64,000 bases of DNA, from assembly GCF_002954775.1 (NCBI RefSeq), contig NZ_PJME01000051.1, forward strand, positions 1 to 64,000. The letters are read 5' to 3'. A program made the translations under genes and the position numbers. Positions 7,264 to 18,283 of the stretch are shown one piece after another (the first letter of the stretch is position 1; every line of letters begins with the position of its first letter). Origin of the DNA: Streptomyces geranii. Its GTDB lineage: Bacteria; Actinomycetota; Actinomycetes; Streptomycetales; Streptomycetaceae. Below the pieces are notes generated by a model. That model did no database searches, was not told the DNA's origin, and was given only the letters and a program-made list of their open reading frames with translations.

Positions 7264-8712
7264 GTGAGCGCCAATCGCCCCGCCGCCGTCGTCGTACTCG
7301 CAGCGGGTGAGGGCACCCGTATGAAGTCGGCCACACCCAAGGTCCTGCACGAGCTGTGCGGGCGGTCGCTGGTGGGCCATGTGCTCGCCGCCGCCCGTGA
7401 GTTGGACCCCGAGGAACTGGTCGTCGTCGTGGGGCACGCCCGTGAGAAGGTCACCGCCCATCTGACCGAGGCCGACGCCGCCATCCGTACCGCCCATCAG
7501 GCGCAGCAGAACGGCACCGGTCACGCCGTACGCATGGGGCTGGAGGAGCTGGGCGGGACCGTCGACGGGACTGTCGTCGTCGTCTGCGGTGACACCCCGC
7601 TGCTCACCGGGGCCACCCTGCGGGCCCTCGCCGCCACCCACTCCGCCGACGGCAACGCCGTGACCGTGCTGACCGCCGAGGTGCCGGACGCGACCGGGTA
7701 CGGGCGGATCGTGCGGGACGGGGCCTCGGGTGCCGTCACCGCGATCGTCGAGCACAAGGACGCGAGCGATTCGCAGCGGGCCATCCGGGAGATCAACTCC
7801 GGGGTGTTCGCCTTCGACGGGCAGTTGCTCGCGGACGCGCTCGGGAAGGTGCGGACCGACAACAGTCAGGGTGAGGAGTACCTCACCGACGTCCTCGGGA
7901 TCCTGCGGGAGGCGGGGCATCGCGTCGGGGCCTCCGTCGCCGGTGATCACCGCGAGATCGCCGGGATCAACAACCGGGTGCAGCTCGCCGAGGCGCGGCG
8001 GATCCTCAACGACCGGCTGCTGACCGAGGCCATGCTCGCGGGGGTGAGTGTGATCGATCCGGCCAGTACGTGGGTCGATGTCAACGTCACCTTCGAGCAG
8101 GACTCCGTCGTCCACCCCAACACGCTGCTCCAGGGGGCGACCCACCTCGCCGAGGGTGCCGAGGTCGGGCCCAACTCGCGGCTCAAGGACACCCGGGTGG
8201 GGGCGGGGGCCCGGGTCGACAACACCGTCGCCGACGGGGCCGAGGTCGGGGCTCAGGCGAACGTCGGGCCCTACGCCTATCTGCGGCCGGGTACGCGGCT
8301 CGGGGTCAAGTCCAAGATCGGGACGTACGTCGAGACCAAGAACGCGTCGATCGGGGACGGGACGAAGGTGCCGCACCTGTCGTACGTCGGGGACGCGACC
8401 ATCGGTGAGTACTCGAACATCGGTGCCGCGAGCGTGTTCGTGAACTACGACGGCGAGGCGAAGCATCACACGACCGTGGGGTCGCACTGCAAGACGGGTT
8501 CGGACAACATGTTTGTGGCGCCTGTCACGGTCGGGGACGGCGCGTACACCGCGGCCGGCTCCGTGATCACGAAGGACGTACCGCCCGGCTCGCTGGCCGT
8601 GGCCCGGGGCCAGCAGCGGAATATCGAGGGTTGGGTGGCCCGCAAGCGTCCGGGGAGCGCGGCGGCGAGGGCGGCCGAGGCCGCCTCCGCCCAGCGGGAG
8701 CACGAGAGCTGA
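7264..8712 (+). CDS. glmU: Bifunctional UDP-N-acetylglucosamine pyrophosphorylase / glucosamine-1-phosphate N-acetyltransferase
   Basis: GlmU makes UDP-GlcNAc for peptidoglycan in two steps: acetylation of glucosamine-1-phosphate, then uridylyl transfer. The protein has 482 residues, close to the usual actinobacterial length. The N-terminal nucleotidyltransferase shows the signature LAAGEGTRMKS (about residues 10-20) and CGDTPLL. The C-terminal left-handed beta-helix carries hexapeptide repeats (LRPGTRLG, NYDGEAKHHT), and the Ala/Glu-rich tail is typical of the order. The GTG start at 7264 is preceded by GAAGGG. prs follows 78 nt later on the same strand, a conserved actinobacterial arrangement. 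Confidence 0.97.
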   Translation: MSANRPAAVVVLAAGEGTRMKSATPKVLHELCGRSLVGHVLAAARELDPEELVVVVGHAREKVTAHLTEADAAIRTAHQAQQNGTGHAVRMGLEELGGTVDGTVVVVCGDTPLLTGATLRALAATHSADGNAVTVLTAEVPDATGYGRIVRDGASGAVTAIVEHKDASDSQRAIREINSGVFAFDGQLLADALGKVRTDNSQGEEYLTDVLGILREAGHRVGASVAGDHREIAGINNRVQLAEARRILNDRLLTEAMLAGVSVIDPASTWVDVNVTFEQDSVVHPNTLLQGATHLAEGAEVGPNSRLKDTRVGAGARVDNTVADGAEVGAQANVGPYAYLRPGTRLGVKSKIGTYVETKNASIGDGTKVPHLSYVGDATIGEYSNIGAASVFVNYDGEAKHHTTVGSHCKTGSDNMFVAPVTVGDGAYTAAGSVITKDVPPGSLAVARGQQRNIEGWVARKRPGSAAARAAEAASAQREHES

Positions 8713-8790
8713 CCGGAAACAGGTGCGCCAAAGTCGTCGTACCGTGATAACTGCACACCCCGCTGTAGACACCTCTGAGGAGACAGTGCT

Positions 8791-9774
8791 GTGACCGGGA
8801 CCAAGACGACCGGCGAGAAGAAGAAGATGATGTTCTTCTCCGGCCGCGCCCACCCCGAGCTTGCCGAGGAGGTCGCCCAGCAGTTGGGGGTCGGGGTTGT
8901 CCCGACGAAGGCCTTCGACTTCGCGAACGGTGAGATCTACGTTCGTTACGAGGAATCGGCGCGTGGCGCGGACTGCTTCGTGATCCAGAGCCACACGGCT
9001 CCGATCAACCAGTGGATCATGGAGCAGCTGATCATGATCGACGCGCTGAAGCGTGCTTCGGCCCGCTCGATCACCGTGATCGTGCCGTTCTACGGTTACG
9101 CGCGGCAGGACAAGAAGCACCGTGGGCGTGAACCGATCTCGGCGCGTCTGATCGCCGACCTGATGGCGACGGCGGGTGCGGACCGCATCCTCACCGTCGA
9201 TCTGCACACGGACCAGATCCAGGGCTTCTTCGACGGCCCGGTGGACCATCTCTTCGCGCTTCCGCTCCTCGCCGACTACGTGGGCGACAAGGTGGACAAG
9301 GGCAAGCTGACGGTCGTGTCGCCGGACGCCGGCCGGGTGCGCGTCGCCGACCGCTGGTGCGACCGGCTCGGCGCTCCGCTGGCGATCGTGCACAAGCGGC
9401 GTGACAAGGACGTGGCGAACCAGGTGACCGTCCACGAGGTCGTGGGCGAGGTCAAGGGCCGGGTGTGTGTGCTGGTCGACGACATGATCGACACCGGTGG
9501 CACGATCTGCGCCGCCGCGGACGCGCTGTTCGCGCACGGTGCCGAGGACGTCATCGTCACCGCCACGCACGGCGTGCTGTCCGGCCCCGCCGCCGACCGG
9601 CTGAAGAACTCCCGGGTCAGCGAGTTCATCTTCACGAACACGCTGCCGACGCCGGGTGAGCTGAGCGGCGACCTGGACAAGATCACGGTGCTGTCGATCG
9701 CGCCGACGATCGCGAGCGCGGTGCGCGAGGTGTTCGAGGACGGTTCGGTGACGAGCCTGTTCGACGAGCAGTGA
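8791..9774 (+). CDS. prs: Ribose-phosphate pyrophosphokinase
   Basis: This enzyme makes PRPP from ribose-5-phosphate and ATP for nucleotide, His and Trp synthesis in the cytosol. The protein has 327 residues. Visible motifs are FSGRAHPELAEEVA at the N-terminus, the catalytic flexible-loop region YGYARQDKKHRGREPI, and the PRPP-binding signature DDMIDTGGT near residue 230. GTG 8791 has GAGGAGA 8 nt upstream. It is co-directional with glmU and rplY. Confidence 0.97.
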   Translation: MTGTKTTGEKKKMMFFSGRAHPELAEEVAQQLGVGVVPTKAFDFANGEIYVRYEESARGADCFVIQSHTAPINQWIMEQLIMIDALKRASARSITVIVPFYGYARQDKKHRGREPISARLIADLMATAGADRILTVDLHTDQIQGFFDGPVDHLFALPLLADYVGDKVDKGKLTVVSPDAGRVRVADRWCDRLGAPLAIVHKRRDKDVANQVTVHEVVGEVKGRVCVLVDDMIDTGGTICAAADALFAHGAEDVIVTATHGVLSGPAADRLKNSRVSEFIFTNTLPTPGELSGDLDKITVLSIAPTIASAVREVFEDGSVTSLFDEQ

Positions 9775-9822
9775 GCCTGTCGCCGTTGAGGCAGAACGCT
9801 TCTGCATGATCGATTTTTCTAT

Positions 9823-9888
9823 GGCCTCCCCTGCCGAGTAGTCTGTGCGAGTTGCTCGGCGAGGGAGGCCGTACCCATCAGGTACGGC
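9823..9888 (+). promoter_or_regulatory. Two overlapping hairpins in the prs-rplY leader
   Basis: GGCCTCCC (9823-9830) pairs with GGGAGGCC (9863-9870), extended by TGCCGAG/CTCGGCG. A second perfect hairpin, GCCGTACC (9868-9875) with GGTACGGC (9881-9888), shares GCC with the first, so the two cannot form together. They lie about 85 nt before the rplY start and could be the prs terminator, an rplY attenuator, or both. No long T-run follows either stem. Confidence 0.6.
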
Positions 9889-9971
9889 TGTCCGTTATCG
9901 ACGCGCTCTTCGTAGCAGGCCGTTCGTGGCCGGGTGACCTGTCCGTCTCTCATCTACGAGGAGTGCACAGC

Positions 9972-10556
9972 ATGTCCGACGTAAAGCTCACCGCCGAGAC
10001 CCGCACCGAGTTCGGCAAGGGCGCCGCCCGCCGCATCCGCCGCGAGGCCAAGGTTCCCGCGGTCGTCTACGGCCACGGTGCCGACCCCGTCCACATCACG
10101 CTCCCGGGCCACGAGCTGCAGCTCGCCCTGCGTACGCCGAACGTCCTGCTCACCCTGGACATCGAGGGCCGCACCGCGCTGGCGATCCCGAAGGCCGTGC
10201 AGCGCGACCCGCTGAAGGGCTACCTGGAGCACGTCGACCTGCTCACCGTGAAGAGCGGCGAGAAGGTCACCGTCGAGGTCTACGTCCACACCGAGGGCGA
10301 GCTGGCCCCGGGTGCCTTCCTCCTTGAGCACGTGCTGAGCACGCTGACCGTCGAGGCCGAGGCCACGCACATCCCCGAGTCCGTCACCGTGTCCATCGCG
10401 GGCCTGGAGGCCGGTGCCTCCATCCTCGCCAAGGACATCCCGCTGCCCAAGGGCACCACCCTGGCGATCGACGAGGACGCGGTCGTCCTCCAGGTCCTGT
10501 CCGCGCAGGCGGAGGAGGCCCCGGCCGAGGGCGAGTCCACGTCCACCGAGGCCTGA
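9972..10556 (+). CDS. rplY: 50S ribosomal protein L25, CTC form
   Basis: L25 binds 5S rRNA in the large subunit. The protein has 194 residues, the long CTC form. The N-terminal L25 barrel (KLTAETRTEFGKGAARRIRR) is followed by the TL5-type C-terminal domain and an acidic tail (AQAEEAPAEGESTSTEA). ATG 9972 is preceded by GAGGAG about 8 nt away. An upstream in-frame start at 9852 would read through the leader hairpins and is rejected. pth follows 77 nt later. Confidence 0.95.
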   Translation: MSDVKLTAETRTEFGKGAARRIRREAKVPAVVYGHGADPVHITLPGHELQLALRTPNVLLTLDIEGRTALAIPKAVQRDPLKGYLEHVDLLTVKSGEKVTVEVYVHTEGELAPGAFLLEHVLSTLTVEAEATHIPESVTVSIAGLEAGASILAKDIPLPKGTTLAIDEDAVVLQVLSAQAEEAPAEGESTSTEA

Positions 10557-10577
10557 TCCCCGACTCGGTAGAGTTCA

Positions 10578-10611
10578 TCGGCCGCCGTTCCCACCAGGGG
10601 GCGGCGGCCGA
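10578..10611 (+). terminator. Hairpin between rplY and pth
   Basis: A 10-bp perfect inverted repeat, TCGGCCGCCG with CGGCGGCCGA, has a 14-nt loop and ends 8 nt before the pth Shine-Dalgarno. It has no T-tract, so partial termination or attenuation is more likely than full stop. Confidence 0.5.
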
Positions 10612-10633
10612 CGCGCATCAAGGAGAGATGGAC

Positions 10634-11230
10634 GTGACGACCGACGCGGGCGCCCCCTGGCTGATCGTGGGACTCGGCAACCCCGGGCCCGAGTACGCGG
10701 CCAACCGGCACAACGTCGGTTTCATGGTGGCCGACCTGCTGGCCACACGGATCGGCGGGAAGTTCAAGCGGGCCGGCAAGGCACAGGCGCAGGTCGTGGA
10801 GGGGCGGATCGGCCCGCCGGGGCCGTACAACCGCCGGGTGATCCTGGCGAAGCCGATGTCGTACATGAACCTGTCGGGCGGGCCGGTGAACGCGCTCAAG
10901 GACTTCTACAAGGTGCCCGTCGCCAACATCGTCGCGATCCACGACGAGCTGGACATCGACTACGGCACCCTGCGGCTGAAGTTCGCCGGCGGGGACAACG
11001 GCCACAACGGTCTGAAGTCGATGACGAAGGCCTTCACAGCCGAGTACCACCGGGTGCGGTTCGGCATCGGGCGCCCGCCCGGCCGGATGCCGGTCGCCGA
11101 CTTCGTACTGAAGGATTTCGGCGCCTCGGAGCGCAAGGAGCTGGACTACTTCGTGGACCGGGCGGCGGACGCGGTGGAGTGTCTGGTGGTCGAGGGGCTG
11201 GAGCGGGCGCAAAGCACGTACAACTCCTGA
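10634..11230 (+). CDS. pth: Peptidyl-tRNA hydrolase
   Basis: Pth releases peptides from stalled peptidyl-tRNA. The protein has 198 residues from GTG 10634, matching family length. Catalytic His lies in NRHNVGF, following GLGNPGPEYA; the conserved Asp is in HDELDIDYG, and GGDNGHNGLKS is present. AAGGAG ends 8 nt before GTG 10634; the ATG at 10628 lies only 2 nt from that site, so the GTG is preferred. The rplY-pth order is widely conserved. Confidence 0.95.
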   Translation: MTTDAGAPWLIVGLGNPGPEYAANRHNVGFMVADLLATRIGGKFKRAGKAQAQVVEGRIGPPGPYNRRVILAKPMSYMNLSGGPVNALKDFYKVPVANIVAIHDELDIDYGTLRLKFAGGDNGHNGLKSMTKAFTAEYHRVRFGIGRPPGRMPVADFVLKDFGASERKELDYFVDRAADAVECLVVEGLERAQSTYNS

Positions 11231-11283
11231 CTTGTCCGGGCGTCCGGACCGCCCGAGGTTGACTCGTCGTGGAGGCATGGCCA

Positions 11284-11787
11284 ATGATCCCGGCCATGCC
11301 TGCCACAGCCACCACCTCCCGCCAGGCCCCGATCAGCGCCCTCCGGTTCGGACAGCTGACCGCGATGGGTACGGTCGCCGCGCTGATCCTGATCGCGGGC
11401 GTCTGGGCGTCCTGGGGGACGGCCCAGCACGTGATGCTCGCCAAGGGCCGCGAGCAGGGCACGATGACGGTGGCGAAGTGCGAGGACGGCGTCTGCACGG
11501 GCTCGTACCGGCCGGTGTCGGTGGGCTCCGAGGCGCGCGGCGAGGTGGTCCTGGACCAGTCGGTCGGGGTGAGCGAGGGCGAGACGTACACCGTGGTGGT
11601 GAAGCCCGGCAGCAGTGATGTCGTACGGTCCGGCCCGGCCGGTTTCCTCTACGCCTGGGTGCCGCTGGGCGGCGCGCTGCTGCTGGCGTCGGTCGTGGTG
11701 GCGGGCGGCCTGGGGCTGACCCGGACGGGCTGGGCGCTGGCGGGGAGCGGGCTGGCGCTGGTGACGGCGGCGTGGGTGGTGTTGTAG
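11284..11787 (+). CDS. Small membrane protein of unknown function
   Basis: I do not recognise the family. From ATG 11284 (GGAGG 8 nt upstream) it has 167 residues. One N-terminal membrane helix (about residues 27-48, VAALILIAGVWASWGTA) is followed by an extracytoplasmic segment with a Cys pair (KCEDGVC). Two C-terminal hydrophobic helices follow (about 110-165). The topology suggests two or three membrane passes with a small external domain. It sits between pth and a bidirectional terminator. Confidence 0.75.
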   Translation: MIPAMPATATTSRQAPISALRFGQLTAMGTVAALILIAGVWASWGTAQHVMLAKGREQGTMTVAKCEDGVCTGSYRPVSVGSEARGEVVLDQSVGVSEGETYTVVVKPGSSDVVRSGPAGFLYAWVPLGGALLLASVVVAGGLGLTRTGWALAGSGLALVTAAWVVL

Positions 11788-11798
11788 CCGACGTGAGG

Positions 11799-11837
11799 GT
11801 GCCCCCGTACACATCTGACTCATGTGTACGGGGGCAC
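11799..11837. terminator. Bidirectional terminator between membrane protein gene and ppc
   Basis: A perfect 16-bp inverted repeat, GTGCCCCCGTACACAT and its complement, with a 7-nt loop lies between convergent genes and can serve both strands. Confidence 0.9.
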
Positions 11838-11854
11838 ACCCGTGTGGGTCCGGC

Positions 11855-14596
<2,742 letters not shown>

Positions 14597-14729
14597 AGGT
14601 GCGGCTCCTTGCAGTGTGGAGGCTCGGCGGGGCATAGGGGCGGGGCATCCGGGAACTAAACAAAGCGGACCGCGCTGTCCGACCGGTCTAAGGATAGGTG
14701 GCGAGGGGGACGCGCAGAATTTCGGGCTC

Positions 14730-14818
14730 TTGCCGCCGGGCGACGCGCTGCCATACTTACGACGCCGTAGGTTACGCAACCGTAGGGAGCCTGAGGATCC
14801 GAGGGCTTTCTCGGATCC
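14730..14818 (+). promoter_or_regulatory. Candidate promoter, operator and 5'-UTR hairpin of the desaturase operon
   Basis: TTGCCG (14730-14735) and CATACT (14752-14757) are 16 nt apart and could be -35/-10. Just downstream, CCGTAGG occurs twice, 15 bp apart (14765-14771 and 14780-14786), which suits a TetR-type regulator. A 9-bp hairpin, GGATCCGAG with CTCGGATCC, spans 14795-14818 in the leader. The rest of 14597-14893 shows no gene. Confidence 0.4.
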
Positions 14819-14893
14819 CGTACCCCGGTGTCCGCCCGCTGTCCGCCCGTTCTGCCCAAGCCGACTGGACCCACCACCCCACAGGGGACGCGC

Positions 14894-15913
14894 ATGACCA
14901 CCTCCGGTTCCGAAGTGATCGACGACGCTTCGAACTCGACCGTGCCCGACGGCACTCCGCTGCCCTCCGCCACCCTGGGCGGGGAACAGAAACGGTCGCT
15001 CGAACAGATCACTCTCCTCCTCTTCATCATCGTCCCGTTCCTCGCCGTGCTGACCGCTGTGCCGCTGGCGTGGGGCTGGGGGGTGAGCTGGCTGGACCTC
15101 GGCCTGCTCGTCTTCTTCTACTTCCTGGGCTGCCACGGCATCACCATCGGCTTCCACCGCTACTTCACGCACGGCGCCTTCAAGGCGAAGCGCCCGCTCA
15201 GGATCGCGCTGGCGATCGCCGGATCAATGGCCGTCGAAGGCCCGCTGGTGCGCTGGGTGGCCGACCACCGCAAGCACCACAAGTTCTCGGACGCGGAGGG
15301 CGACCCGCATTCGCCGTGGCGCTTCGGGGAGACGGTTCCGGCGTTGCTGCGGGGCCTGTGGTGGGCGCACATCGAGTGGATGTTCGACGAGGAGCAGACA
15401 CCGCAGGACAAGTACGCGCCGGACCTGATCAAGGACCCGGCGATCAGGACGATCTCGCGCCAGTTCCTGCTCTGGGCCGGGCTGTCGCTGATGCTTCCGG
15501 CGCTGATCGGCGGCCTGGTGACGATGTCCTGGTGGGGCGCGTTCACGGGCTTCCTGTGGGGCTCGCTGGTCCGCGTCTGTCTCCTCCACCACGTGACCTG
15601 GTCGATCAACTCGATCTGCCACGCGGTGGGCAAGCGCCCGTTCAAGTCCCGGGACCGCTCGGGGAACGTGTGGTGGCTGGCCGTCCTGTCCTGCGGCGAG
15701 TCCTGGCACAACCTGCACCACGCCGATCCGACGTCGGCGCGGCACGGTGTGGAGCGCGGGCAGATCGATTCCTCGGCGCGGCTGATCCGCTGGTTCGAGA
15801 AGCTCGGCTGGGCCTATGACGTGCGCTGGCCGTCACGCTCGCGTATCGATTCCCGCCGCAACACGGATCTGGACAGCTCCCGGCGCCGGAAGGAGCCCGC
15901 GAAGGCGGCATGA
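14894..15913 (+). CDS. Acyl-CoA/acyl-lipid delta-9-type fatty acid desaturase
   Basis: This is a membrane di-iron enzyme introducing a double bond into saturated acyl chains. The protein has 339 residues. The three histidine boxes are HRYFTH, HRKHH and HNLHH, and two hydrophobic hairpins are visible at about residues 38-85 and 190-240. ATG 14894 is preceded by AGGGGA. The stop overlaps the start of a TetR gene by ATGA, so the regulator is translationally coupled. Confidence 0.93.
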   Translation: MTTSGSEVIDDASNSTVPDGTPLPSATLGGEQKRSLEQITLLLFIIVPFLAVLTAVPLAWGWGVSWLDLGLLVFFYFLGCHGITIGFHRYFTHGAFKAKRPLRIALAIAGSMAVEGPLVRWVADHRKHHKFSDAEGDPHSPWRFGETVPALLRGLWWAHIEWMFDEEQTPQDKYAPDLIKDPAIRTISRQFLLWAGLSLMLPALIGGLVTMSWWGAFTGFLWGSLVRVCLLHHVTWSINSICHAVGKRPFKSRDRSGNVWWLAVLSCGESWHNLHHADPTSARHGVERGQIDSSARLIRWFEKLGWAYDVRWPSRSRIDSRRNTDLDSSRRRKEPAKAA

Positions 15914-16587
15914 TTGACGCCGTGGCAGCCGACTCCAGCAACACTGAGAGCAATGAGAAACCGCGGCGCCCCCGCCGCACCCGGATGACGGGTGCCGAGC
16001 GCCGGGCCCAGTTGCTGGAGATCGGCCGCACGCTGTTCGCGGCGAAGGGCTTCGAGGCGACGTCGGTGGAGGAGATCGCGGCCAAGGCCGGCGTCTCCAA
16101 GCCCGTCGTCTACGAGCACTTCGGCGGCAAGGAGGGCCTGTACGCGGTGGTGGTGGACCGCGAGATGCGCCGCCTGCTGGACATGGTGACCAGCTCCCTG
16201 ACGGCAGGCCACCCCCGCGAACTCTGCGAACAGGCGGCCTTCGCCCTCCTCGACTACATCGAGGAGTACACGGACGGCTTCCGCATCCTGGTCCGCGACT
16301 CCCCCATCCCCCAGTCGACGGGTTCCTTCGCGTCCCTCATCTCGGACATCGCCACCCAGGTGGAGGACATCCTGGGCCGCGAGTTCAAGAGCAGGGGCTT
16401 CGACCCGAAACTGGCCCCCCTGTACGCCCAGGCCCTGGTGGGCATGGTGGCCCTGACGGGCCAGTGGTGGCTGGACGTACGCCGCCCGCGGAAGGCGGAG
16501 GTGGCGGCACATCTGGTGAACCTGGCGTGGCACGGGTTGGACGGCTTGGAGGCGAAGCCGCATCTGATAGGGCGGCGGAAGAGCTGA
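15910..16587 (+). CDS. TetR-family regulator coupled to the desaturase
   Basis: The protein has 225 residues. The N-terminal helix-turn-helix is at about residues 35-80 (FEATSVEEIAAKAGVSKPVVYEHF), and an all-helical ligand domain follows. ATG 15910 overlaps the desaturase stop by 4 nt. Co-transcription with the gene it probably controls suggests autoregulation of membrane fluidity, analogous to known desaturase repressors; ligand unknown. The repeats at 14765-14786 are candidate binding sites. Confidence 0.92.
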   Translation: MIDAVAADSSNTESNEKPRRPRRTRMTGAERRAQLLEIGRTLFAAKGFEATSVEEIAAKAGVSKPVVYEHFGGKEGLYAVVVDREMRRLLDMVTSSLTAGHPRELCEQAAFALLDYIEEYTDGFRILVRDSPIPQSTGSFASLISDIATQVEDILGREFKSRGFDPKLAPLYAQALVGMVALTGQWWLDVRRPRKAEVAAHLVNLAWHGLDGLEAKPHLIGRRKS

Positions 16588-16593
16588 CGGGGG

Positions 16594-17217
16594 TCAAGCG
16601 CGAGTGACCGTGTCCCCGATCGTGAAGCCCTTGGCGGGGCCGACCGGGATGACTACATCCACGCCGTAGAGGACACGCTGCTCTGCGTTGTAGGTGGCCT
16701 TCTTGTAATCGGGCTCGGTCAACACCAGCACAGCGCCACCCTCATCGAAGTCATCGATGATCACGTAGATAGGGATGTCCGCCCGAGCGTACTCGCGGCG
16801 CTTGCGTACCCGGTCGCGCTCGATGTTTCGGCGGCCGGGAGAAACAACTTCGACGACCATGAGAACTCCCGCCGCGTCGACTCCCAGGTCGTCCTCGTCG
16901 GGGATCTCATCCAGGTCCCTGGGAGCGATGAAGAGGTCGGGAATCCAGGACTTGCGACGGTGGATGACGTTGATGTCCTGGTATGGCGCATGGTCACCAT
17001 GCGCGAGATGGACCTCCAGCGCCCGGCGAAGGCGGTTGATGAGCACGCCATGACGACGGCGACCTGTCGGCGACACCTCGATGGACCCCTCGATGATCTC
17101 GGCGCGGTAGCCCTCGGGAAGGTCCATGGACTTCCATGTCTCCCAAAGGATCTCGTCGAGGGTCGAGACCGGCTCGTCCTGCATCACGGGAATCACCTCA
17201 TGCGCGAGAGCAGTCAT
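16594..17217 (-). CDS. Uma2-family PD-(D/E)XK nuclease-like protein
   Basis: The protein has 207 residues. Fold-defining features of the Uma2 family are present: YRAEIIEGSIEVSPTG with a conserved Glu, WIPDLFIAP with the catalytic Asp, and VVEVVSPG (the ExV/ExK strand), followed by RDRVRKRREYARADIP. These are abundant in streptomycetes and usually of unknown role. ATG 17217 is preceded by GGAGGAGG; the upstream TTG is not used. It is convergent with the TetR gene, with only 6 nt between stops. No partner gene is evident. Confidence 0.88.
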   Translation of the reverse strand: MTALAHEVIPVMQDEPVSTLDEILWETWKSMDLPEGYRAEIIEGSIEVSPTGRRRHGVLINRLRRALEVHLAHGDHAPYQDINVIHRRKSWIPDLFIAPRDLDEIPDEDDLGVDAAGVLMVVEVVSPGRRNIERDRVRKRREYARADIPIYVIIDDFDEGGAVLVLTEPDYKKATYNAEQRVLYGVDVVIPVGPAKGFTIGDTVTRA

Positions 17218-17378
17218 CAAGAAGCACCTCCTCCTTCAGTGTGGGCGCGGGCGCCACTGCGGCACAAGCGACACCCGAACGCTACGGAGGCGAAACGCCT
17301 GGTGCCGCCCCTTCTCACCTGATCATCCGAACGAGTGATCGCGCCTCGCAGGGCGATGCCCACGGCGGTGATCACCCT

Positions 17379-18194
17379 TCACTCACCCTTCCGCGCCACC
17401 ACGAACAACCGCTGGAACGGCAGTACCGTCCCGTACCCCTCCGTCGGGTACACCGCCCGCAGCAGGTCGCGGTACTCCGTCAGGAAGGCGTCCCTTGCCT
17501 CCGGGTCGGCCGCCAGGGCCGTCAGTACCGGGCGCAGGCCCGTGCCCTTGGCCCAGTCGAGGACCGGGTCCCCGCCTGCCAGGACGTGGAGGTACGTCGT
17601 CTCCCATACGTCCGGCTCGCAGCCCAGGCGGGCCAGGCGGTCCAGGTAGACGAGGGGGACGTGGACCGAGTCGTCCCGGCGGAGTGCCTTGCCGAGGCGG
17701 CTTCGCCAGCGGGCGCCCGTGGCCAGTTCGCGCATCAGGGTGTGCAGGGGGGCGTCCAGGTTGTTCGGGACCTGGAAGGCGAAGGTGCCGCCGGGGGCGA
17801 GCGCGTCCAGCCAGGCCGGGAAGGCGTCCAGGTGGCCTTCGACCCACTGGAGGGCCGCGTTCGACACGATCAGGTCGTACGTCTCCGAGGGCGCCCACGC
17901 CGAGGCGTCCGCGTGGGCGAAGTCGAGGTGTCCGCCGCCCGCCGTGGGGCCCGCGTAACCCGCCGCGCGTTCCAGCATCGGTGCCGAGTTGTCGTACCCG
18001 GTGATGTGCGCGGTGGGCCAGCGGTCGGCGAGGAGTGTGGTGACGTTGCCCGCGCCGCAGCCAAGGTCCGCTATGCGGGGACGGGTGGTGTGAGGGAGGG
18101 CGGGGACTCTGGCCAGCAGGTCCGTGAAGGGGCGGGTGCGGTGGTCCGCGTGGCGCAGGTACTGGGCCGGGTCCCAGGTGGGGGTCGTCGTCAT
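17379..18194 (-). CDS. tam: Trans-aconitate 2-methyltransferase
   Basis: Tam methylates trans-aconitate, a by-product that inhibits aconitase. The protein has 271 residues. The SAM-binding motif I is IADLGCGAGNVTTLL, with GYDNSAPML, NAALQWVEGH and the class-I methyltransferase order following. The N-terminal WDPAQYLRHADHRTRPF is typical of Tam. It is divergent from a MarR gene across a clear palindromic operator, exactly as in the characterised S. coelicolor tam/tamR pair (established knowledge). ATG 18194 is used; an in-frame GTG 18203 lacks a site. Confidence 0.93.
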   Translation of the reverse strand: MTTTPTWDPAQYLRHADHRTRPFTDLLARVPALPHTTRPRIADLGCGAGNVTTLLADRWPTAHITGYDNSAPMLERAAGYAGPTAGGGHLDFAHADASAWAPSETYDLIVSNAALQWVEGHLDAFPAWLDALAPGGTFAFQVPNNLDAPLHTLMRELATGARWRSRLGKALRRDDSVHVPLVYLDRLARLGCEPDVWETTYLHVLAGGDPVLDWAKGTGLRPVLTALAADPEARDAFLTEYRDLLRAVYPTEGYGTVLPFQRLFVVARKGE

Positions 18195-18221
18195 GGCTCC
18201 CACTCTCCCCCCATATTTATC

Positions 18222-18261
18222 TCGACGTCAAGAGACTTGATGCCAAGAGACTTCACGTCGA
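18222..18261. promoter_or_regulatory. TamR-type operator between tam and tamR
   Basis: Two near-identical inverted repeats sit side by side: TCAAGAGACTTGA (18228-18240) and CCAAGAGACTTCA (18243-18255), with centres 15 bp apart. They are nested inside an outer inverted repeat, TCGACGT (18222-18228) and ACGTCGA (18255-18261). This fits two MarR dimers on one face of the helix controlling both divergent genes. Confidence 0.85.
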
Positions 18262-18283
18262 CACAACCACTACACTGATCGTC

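Noticed and set aside
7016..7310. Open frames spanning tRNA-Gln and its terminator
   Set aside because: They overlap a clear cloverleaf and a perfect terminator hairpin, and have no domain or ribosome-binding site.
7189..9807. 872-codon minus-strand frame opposite glmU and prs
   Set aside because: It is a shadow of two certain core genes. High G+C content removes stops from the antisense frame.
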